From an uncultured Collinsella sp. (GTDB lineage Bacteria; Actinomycetota; Coriobacteriia; Coriobacteriales; Coriobacteriaceae): a DNA stretch of 8,427 nt. Location of the stretch: positions 1 through 8,427 of the forward strand of contig CABUBS010000087.1 in the NCBI GenBank assembly GCA_902489855.1, written 5' to 3'. Below are positions 5,116 to 8,427 of this stretch, in pieces. Under the pieces are notes generated by a model, which searched no databases, was not told the origin of the DNA, and worked only from the letters and a program-made list of their open reading frames with translations. The first letter of the stretch is position 1, and the number at the start of each line of letters is the position of its first letter. The position numbers and the translations under genes are program-made.

Positions 5116-6429
5116 ATGAAGCTCACTATAGAATCGATGACCTACGGCGCCGACGGGCTGGCGCACGCCGACAACGGCAAGGCCGTCTTTGTGCAGGGTG
5201 CCGTGGCAGGCGACATCGTCGAGGCCGAGGTCGTACAGGACGGCAAGTCGTTCATGCGCGCCCGCACCACCGAGATTCTGGAGCCAAGCCCCGATCGCAT
5301 TCAGCCTCCCTGCCCCTTCGTGGGCATCTGCGGCGGCTGCTCGTGGGGCAATCTCTCACGCACGGCACAGCTCGCCGCCAAGGAGCAAAACCTGCGCTCC
5401 ACGCTCGAGCGCATCGGCAAGTTCGCTCCTGAGCAGGTCGATGAGTTGGTACAGCCCATCTGCCACACCAAGGACGACTGGGGCTACCGCAATAAAATCG
5501 AGCTCGAACCGACCGTCGTCAACGGTCGCGTGCGCCTTGGCATGCACGGTGTCGACCCCAGCAAAATCGTGACCGTCGATATGTGTCCGCTGTTCGATAA
5601 GCGCTTCCCGAAGGCACTCAAATCGGTCGTCGGCGCACTTAACTATCTAAGCGGCAGCCATGACTTGGGGCTCGAACGCGTGGGCATTCGCGCATCGCGC
5701 CGCACCAAGGCACTCGAGGTCGCACTCTGGACGCCGACAGGCTCTTTTCCGCGCTCGCAGGTCTCCCGCGTGCTGGCGGACGCCGCTCATCCCACGAGCA
5801 TCGTGCGCGTGATGAGCAAGGGCGAAAAGAAGGCCCGCCGTGTCTCTAAGGTGGAGATGCTCGCCGGTGAGGGCTCGTGGACCGAGAACATCGCTGACGG
5901 CCAGATGCGCCTGTCCGCCCCATCGTTTTTCCAAGTCAACACCAAGGGCGCCGAGATTTTGATCGAGCTCGTTATGGAGGCGCTCGATCCGCAGGAAGAC
6001 GAGCTTGCCGTGGACCTGTACTGCGGTGCCGGCACCTTTACCCTGCCGCTCGCCCGCCGCTGCGACTTTGTCGCTGCCGTCGAGGCCTACGGCCCCGCCG
6101 TGCGCGATCTACGCCGTAACCTGGAAATCAACAAGCTTGATAACGTCGACGTCATTGGCGGAGACGCGGTGCGCGAGTTCCCCGACCAGGACGCCGATGT
6201 CCTAGTAGTCGACCCGCCGCGTGCAGGCCTAGCACCTGAGGCCATCGACCTCATCGCCAGCACAAGCGCTCGCGATGTCGCCTATGTGAGCTGCGACCCG
6301 GCCACCCTGGCGCGCGATCTCAAACGCTTTGTCAAAGAAGGCACCTTCTCCCCCGTAAAGATCACGCCAGTCGATCTGTTCCCACAAACCTTCCACTGCG
6401 AGACCGTCGTCCACCTTAGGCGCAACTAG
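5116..6429 (+). CDS. rlmD: 23S rRNA (uracil-C5)-methyltransferase, RlmD/RumA family
   Basis: This is a SAM-dependent enzyme that makes 5-methyluridine in RNA; family members modify 23S rRNA U1939 (RlmD), U747/U1939 (RlmCD) or tRNA U54. Numbering is from the ATG at 5116 (437 residues, close to E. coli RlmD). A TRAM RNA-binding domain (1-58, TYGADGLAHADNGK) comes first. The [4Fe-4S] cluster cysteines Cys66, Cys72 and Cys75 (CPFVGICGGC) follow, with Cys157 (DMCPLF). The SAM site is VDLYCGAGTF (299-308), then VVDPPRAGL (Asp366 and neighbours). The catalytic Cys393 lies in YVSCDPATLARD, and the C-terminal TFHCETVVHL has the base Glu429. All key residues are present. The start at 5116 matches the usual N terminus (MKLTIE), with AGG-type sites just upstream; ATG 5080 and 5101 are less likely. 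RNA target specificity cannot be settled from sequence, so the symbol follows the closest family. Confidence 0.92.
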   Translation: MKLTIESMTYGADGLAHADNGKAVFVQGAVAGDIVEAEVVQDGKSFMRARTTEILEPSPDRIQPPCPFVGICGGCSWGNLSRTAQLAAKEQNLRSTLERIGKFAPEQVDELVQPICHTKDDWGYRNKIELEPTVVNGRVRLGMHGVDPSKIVTVDMCPLFDKRFPKALKSVVGALNYLSGSHDLGLERVGIRASRRTKALEVALWTPTGSFPRSQVSRVLADAAHPTSIVRVMSKGEKKARRVSKVEMLAGEGSWTENIADGQMRLSAPSFFQVNTKGAEILIELVMEALDPQEDELAVDLYCGAGTFTLPLARRCDFVAAVEAYGPAVRDLRRNLEINKLDNVDVIGGDAVREFPDQDADVLVVDPPRAGLAPEAIDLIASTSARDVAYVSCDPATLARDLKRFVKEGTFSPVKITPVDLFPQTFHCETVVHLRRN

Positions 6430-6443
6430 CTGATGATTTTTCT

Positions 6444-6497
6444 GGGACGGGGATTAAATGATCAATTTGTACCGAATGATTATTTAATCCCCGTCCC
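6444..6497 (+). terminator. Long palindrome after rlmD, terminator and possible dispersed repeat
   Basis: GGGACGGGGATTAAAT (6444-6459) is the exact reverse complement of 6482-6497. The pairing continues inward by a G-T pair and four more pairs (ATCA/TGAT), giving a stem of about 21 bp with a 12-nt loop. It begins 14 bp after the rlmD stop, and the right arm is followed by TTTT, so it can end rlmD transcription. The sharp GC/AT block structure and length exceed an ordinary terminator and recall REP-like or MITE-like elements. Whether it recurs in the genome cannot be seen here. Confidence 0.75.
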
Positions 6498-6520
6498 TTT
6501 TAAACATTGGGAAATCGAGC

Positions 6521-6549
6521 GTGGCAAGCGGGGGTCTTCGGGGTATAAG
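6521..6549 (+). promoter_or_regulatory. Candidate promoter of the DJ-1/maf operon
   Basis: GTGGCA (6521-6526, four of six to TTGACA), a 17-bp spacer and TATAAG (6544-6549, five of six to TATAAT) form a good sigma-70-like promoter. It lies between the palindrome and the DJ-1 gene. Transcription would begin near 6556, giving a leader of about 30 nt that includes the ribosome binding site. Confidence 0.5.
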
Positions 6550-6586
6550 ACGGCTAATTGTATGCCGCCCTATGAAAGGAACCCTT

Positions 6587-7129
6587 ATGCCCAGCGTTGC
6601 CGTTCTCGCCGCCGATGGCTTTGAAACTATTGAATGCTTGACCATGGTCGACGTCATGCGTCGCGGCGGCGTGCGTGCCACACTCGTCTCGATCATGCCC
6701 ACGCGTGAGGTCGTAAGCTCGCTGCAGATCCCCGTGACCTGCGATGCACTCTTTGATGAGATCGACTTTGACGAGTACGACTGCGTCGTGCTACCCGGCG
6801 GCCTACCCGGTGCCACCAACCTGCGCGCCGATCAGCGCGTCTGCGACGTGGTCTGCGAGTTCGCCGCGACCAAGCACGTCGCCGCCATCTGCGCCGCCCC
6901 GTTTATCCTGGGCGAGCTCGACCTGCTCGAGGGGCGCCACGCCACGTGCTTCCCTGGCTTTGAGAAAAGCTTCCCCGAAGGCGCCTATACCGGCGAGAAG
7001 GTTACGCAAGACGGCAACATCATCACCGCCAGCGGCATGGCACAGTCGCTCCCCTTTGCGCTTGAGCTGCTGCGCACGCTCGCCGGCGACAAGGCCGTCG
7101 AGAAAGTCGCCGAGGGCATCCAACTATGA
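6587..7129 (+). CDS. DJ-1/PfpI family protein (YajL/DJ-1-like)
   Basis: The 180-residue length and the whole sequence fit the DJ-1/YajL branch of the ThiJ/PfpI superfamily. Visible are GFETIE with the Glu13 that pairs with the active cysteine, VDVMRRGGVRATLVS (21-35, nearly that of human DJ-1), VVLPGGLPGATNL (67-79), and the nucleophile elbow AAICAAP with Cys102. ATCFPGFE (119-126) and the late DGNIITASG (142-150) follow. Members protect against oxidative and methylglyoxal damage as glyoxalases, chaperones or proposed deglycases; the true reaction is debated, and thiazole synthesis is an outdated label. The start is the ATG at 6587, because AAAGGA lies 6 nt upstream (6575-6580) and the N terminus is then the usual first beta strand; longer in-frame starts lack support. 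The stop overlaps the maf start by four bases, implying co-transcription and translational coupling. Confidence 0.92.
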   Translation: MPSVAVLAADGFETIECLTMVDVMRRGGVRATLVSIMPTREVVSSLQIPVTCDALFDEIDFDEYDCVVLPGGLPGATNLRADQRVCDVVCEFAATKHVAAICAAPFILGELDLLEGRHATCFPGFEKSFPEGAYTGEKVTQDGNIITASGMAQSLPFALELLRTLAGDKAVEKVAEGIQL

Positions 7130-7707
7130 TTTTGGCTTCGCAATCACCGCGCCGCATCGAGTTGATGCGCGAGGCGGACTATGACATTCGCATCATTCCT
7201 GCCGATATCGACGAAACGCCGTTTGATGGCGAGGCCCCGCTTACGCTCGTTGAACGCTTAGCACGCGCAAAAGCCGCCGCCGTTGCCGCCGAGCATGCCG
7301 AGCCCAATGAGCTAACGGTCGCGGCCGACACCATCGTCACCTTTGACGGCAAGATTCTGGGCAAGCCGGCAACCGAGGGCGAGGCGCGCACCATGCTCCG
7401 TGAGCTTTCGGGCCGCACGCACCAGGTCGCAACCGGCGTCTGCATCGTTAAGGCAGGCGATACGGCCGCCCCGCATGCCGCCGAGAGCCTGTCGTTTGTC
7501 GATATGACCGACGTGACATTCTACGAGCTCACCGACGAGCAGATCGAGCACTACGTTGCCTCGGGTGAGCCCATGGATAAGGCAGGCGCCTACGGCATCC
7601 AGGGCACAGGCGGCCGCATGCTCGTGCACGATATTTCGGGCGACTTCTATAACGTGGTGGGCCTACCCATCGCCCGCGTCGCGCGCGCGATTCAAAAACT
7701 CTCGTAA
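7126..7707 (+). CDS. maf: Maf family nucleotide pyrophosphatase (dTTPase/UTPase type)
   Basis: This house-cleaning enzyme hydrolyses non-canonical and some canonical nucleoside triphosphates to monophosphate and pyrophosphate. The 193-residue protein has the N-terminal signature LASQSPRR (3-10), the AADTIV motif (66-71, Asp68), GKILGKP (75-81), LSGRTHQVATG (94-104), and DKAGAYGIQG (151-160) ending the substrate pocket. It resembles E. coli YhdE, which prefers dTTP, UTP and modified pyrimidines, more than YceF, judging by the ADTIV and YGIQG segments. The ATG shares ATGA (7126-7129) with the stop of the DJ-1 gene. The only Shine-Dalgarno-like site, GAGGG (7112-7116), lies inside that gene, so translation should be coupled. 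A hairpin terminator follows the stop. Maf also affects septum formation in Bacillus when overproduced, hence older septum-inhibitor names. Confidence 0.94.
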   Translation: MILASQSPRRIELMREADYDIRIIPADIDETPFDGEAPLTLVERLARAKAAAVAAEHAEPNELTVAADTIVTFDGKILGKPATEGEARTMLRELSGRTHQVATGVCIVKAGDTAAPHAAESLSFVDMTDVTFYELTDEQIEHYVASGEPMDKAGAYGIQGTGGRMLVHDISGDFYNVVGLPIARVARAIQKLS

Positions 7708-7715
7708 TTGCATCT

Positions 7716-7747
7716 GGCGCTGGGTATCCCCCAGCGCCTACAATTTT
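7716..7747 (+). terminator. Intrinsic terminator of the DJ-1/maf operon
   Basis: GGCGCTGGG (7716-7724) pairs perfectly with CCCAGCGCC (7730-7738) around a 5-nt loop, followed by TACAATTTT. It begins 8 bp after the maf stop. TACAAT (7739-7744) in the tail is also a good -10 hexamer for the next gene, although no clear -35 is visible because that space is hairpin. Confidence 0.7.
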
Positions 7748-7808
7748 GGCGTACCGTACGGATCCCGACCGGGCACAAGGCGCGGCGGAAAACCGATAGG
7801 AGTTAAAC

Positions 7809-8427
7809 ATGGATACACTGCTCGAGGCCATTGACGTCTGCGATGTCGATGGCTTTTGCTATGGCAACTATACGGACGAGGAGGCCGGCACCGGTTGCAC
7901 CGTAATCGTGGCACCCGAGGGCGCCACCGGCGGCGTTGACGTTCGCGGCGGTGCTCCCGCTTCGCGCGAGACCGACCTGCTGCGACCCGAGAACACCGTC
8001 GACAAGGTCCACGCCGTCTGCCTTTCGGGCGGATCGGCCTTTGGCCTCGAGGCTGCAAGCGGCGTCGCTCGCGAGCTTGAGAGCCGCGGCATCGGCCTTC
8101 CCGTCGGCCCCACGCAGGTGCCTATCGTGTGCTCGAGCTGTATCTTCGACCTCGCCTTTGGTAACCCCACCGTTCGCCCCGACATTGAGGCCGGCATCGC
8201 CGCCGTGCGCGAAGCACTCGACAACACCCCCACCAAGCTCGAACAGGGCAACGTAGGCGCCGGCACGGGCGCTACCGTGGGTAAGCTCATGGGCCCCGCT
8301 ACCTGCATGAAGGCCGGCCTTGGCGCTGCCGCCGTGGCGCTCGGCCCCATCAAGGTGGGCGCCGTGGTCTCGGTCAACGCCTGCGGCAACGTTGTCGACC
8401 CCTTCACCGGCGAGTTTGCCGCTGGCG
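7809..8427 (+). CDS. P1 family (DmpA-like) peptidase, cut by the window end
   Basis: The frame is open from the ATG to the window edge (206 residues seen, usual length about 320-350). Conserved family blocks are TGCTVI (28-33), RGGAPASRETDLL (46-58), HAVCLSGGSAFGLEAASGV (68-86), VPIVCSSCIFDL (104-115), GNVGAGTGATVGK (147-159) and VGAVVSVNACGNVVDP (183-198). The family are N-terminal-nucleophile hydrolases that cut themselves into two chains and act as aminopeptidases or amidases, some on D- or beta-amino acid peptides. The self-cleavage site and Ser/Thr nucleophile of this family lie further downstream, beyond the window. AGGAG (7798-7802) with a 6-nt gap fixes the start. No signal peptide is seen, so the product is probably cytoplasmic. 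It is separated from maf by a terminator, so it is likely its own transcription unit. The natural substrate is unknown. Confidence 0.9.
   Translation, partial: MDTLLEAIDVCDVDGFCYGNYTDEEAGTGCTVIVAPEGATGGVDVRGGAPASRETDLLRPENTVDKVHAVCLSGGSAFGLEAASGVARELESRGIGLPVGPTQVPIVCSSCIFDLAFGNPTVRPDIEAGIAAVREALDNTPTKLEQGNVGAGTGATVGKLMGPATCMKAGLGAAAVALGPIKVGAVVSVNACGNVVDPFTGEFAAG

Noticed and set aside
6433..6624. 63-codon open frame between rlmD and the DJ-1 gene
   Set aside because: It consists mostly of the palindrome and the promoter/leader of the next gene, and has no ribosome binding site or similarity.
1..8427. CRISPR array, insertion sequence, tRNA/rRNA gene or defence system
   Set aside because: No regularly spaced repeats, transposase motifs, tRNA-like folds or defence-gene signatures were seen; the coding genes are housekeeping or metabolic.

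Overview
The window looks like a chromosomal segment of a high-GC anaerobic actinobacterium, most likely a gut Coriobacteriia member of the Collinsella type. The grounds are a GC- and C-ending-codon-rich coding style (about 62 % GC in a 60-base sample of arcA), an arginine deiminase gene, a long PPK1, and a housekeeping gene mix that fits this group. The taxon is an inference from sequence style and was not tested by a search. No IS element, phage gene, CRISPR array, tRNA or rRNA was found.

Left part, minus strand (1-1871). arcA (arginine deiminase) is intact and strongly expressed in style. Downstream of it, behind a 14-bp stem-loop, lies the N-terminal part of a PLP-dependent aminotransferase. 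Its reading frame stops at a TAG only 153 codons in, before the PLP lysine, so it appears broken. Neither arcB, arcC nor arcD is present in the window.

Divergent intergenic region (1872-2428). Some 550 bp separate arcA from ppk1, and its core (2041-2280) is only about 32 % GC. It holds five ATTCA-like hexamers in helical phase (10-11 bp steps), candidate promoters, and a small hairpin in the presumed ppk1 leader.

Middle, plus strand (2429-6429). ppk1 encodes polyphosphate kinase with an unusual 150-residue Pro/Ala/Glu-rich tail and a Leu in place of a normally conserved active-site His. It ends in a strong intrinsic terminator. Next is a TRAM/[4Fe-4S]/SAM uracil-C5 RNA methyltransferase (RlmD/RumA type), followed by a near-perfect long palindrome that can act as a terminator and may be a dispersed repeat.

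Right part, plus strand (6587-8427). A two-gene operon overlaps by ATGA: a DJ-1/YajL-type protein and a Maf nucleotide pyrophosphatase, both plausibly metabolite or nucleotide damage-control enzymes. After a hairpin terminator comes a P1-family (DmpA-like) peptidase that runs off the window edge. Most of the window is ordinary core genome. The points of interest are the PPK1 variant, the phased repeats, the broken aminotransferase and the palindrome, rather than a clear new system.
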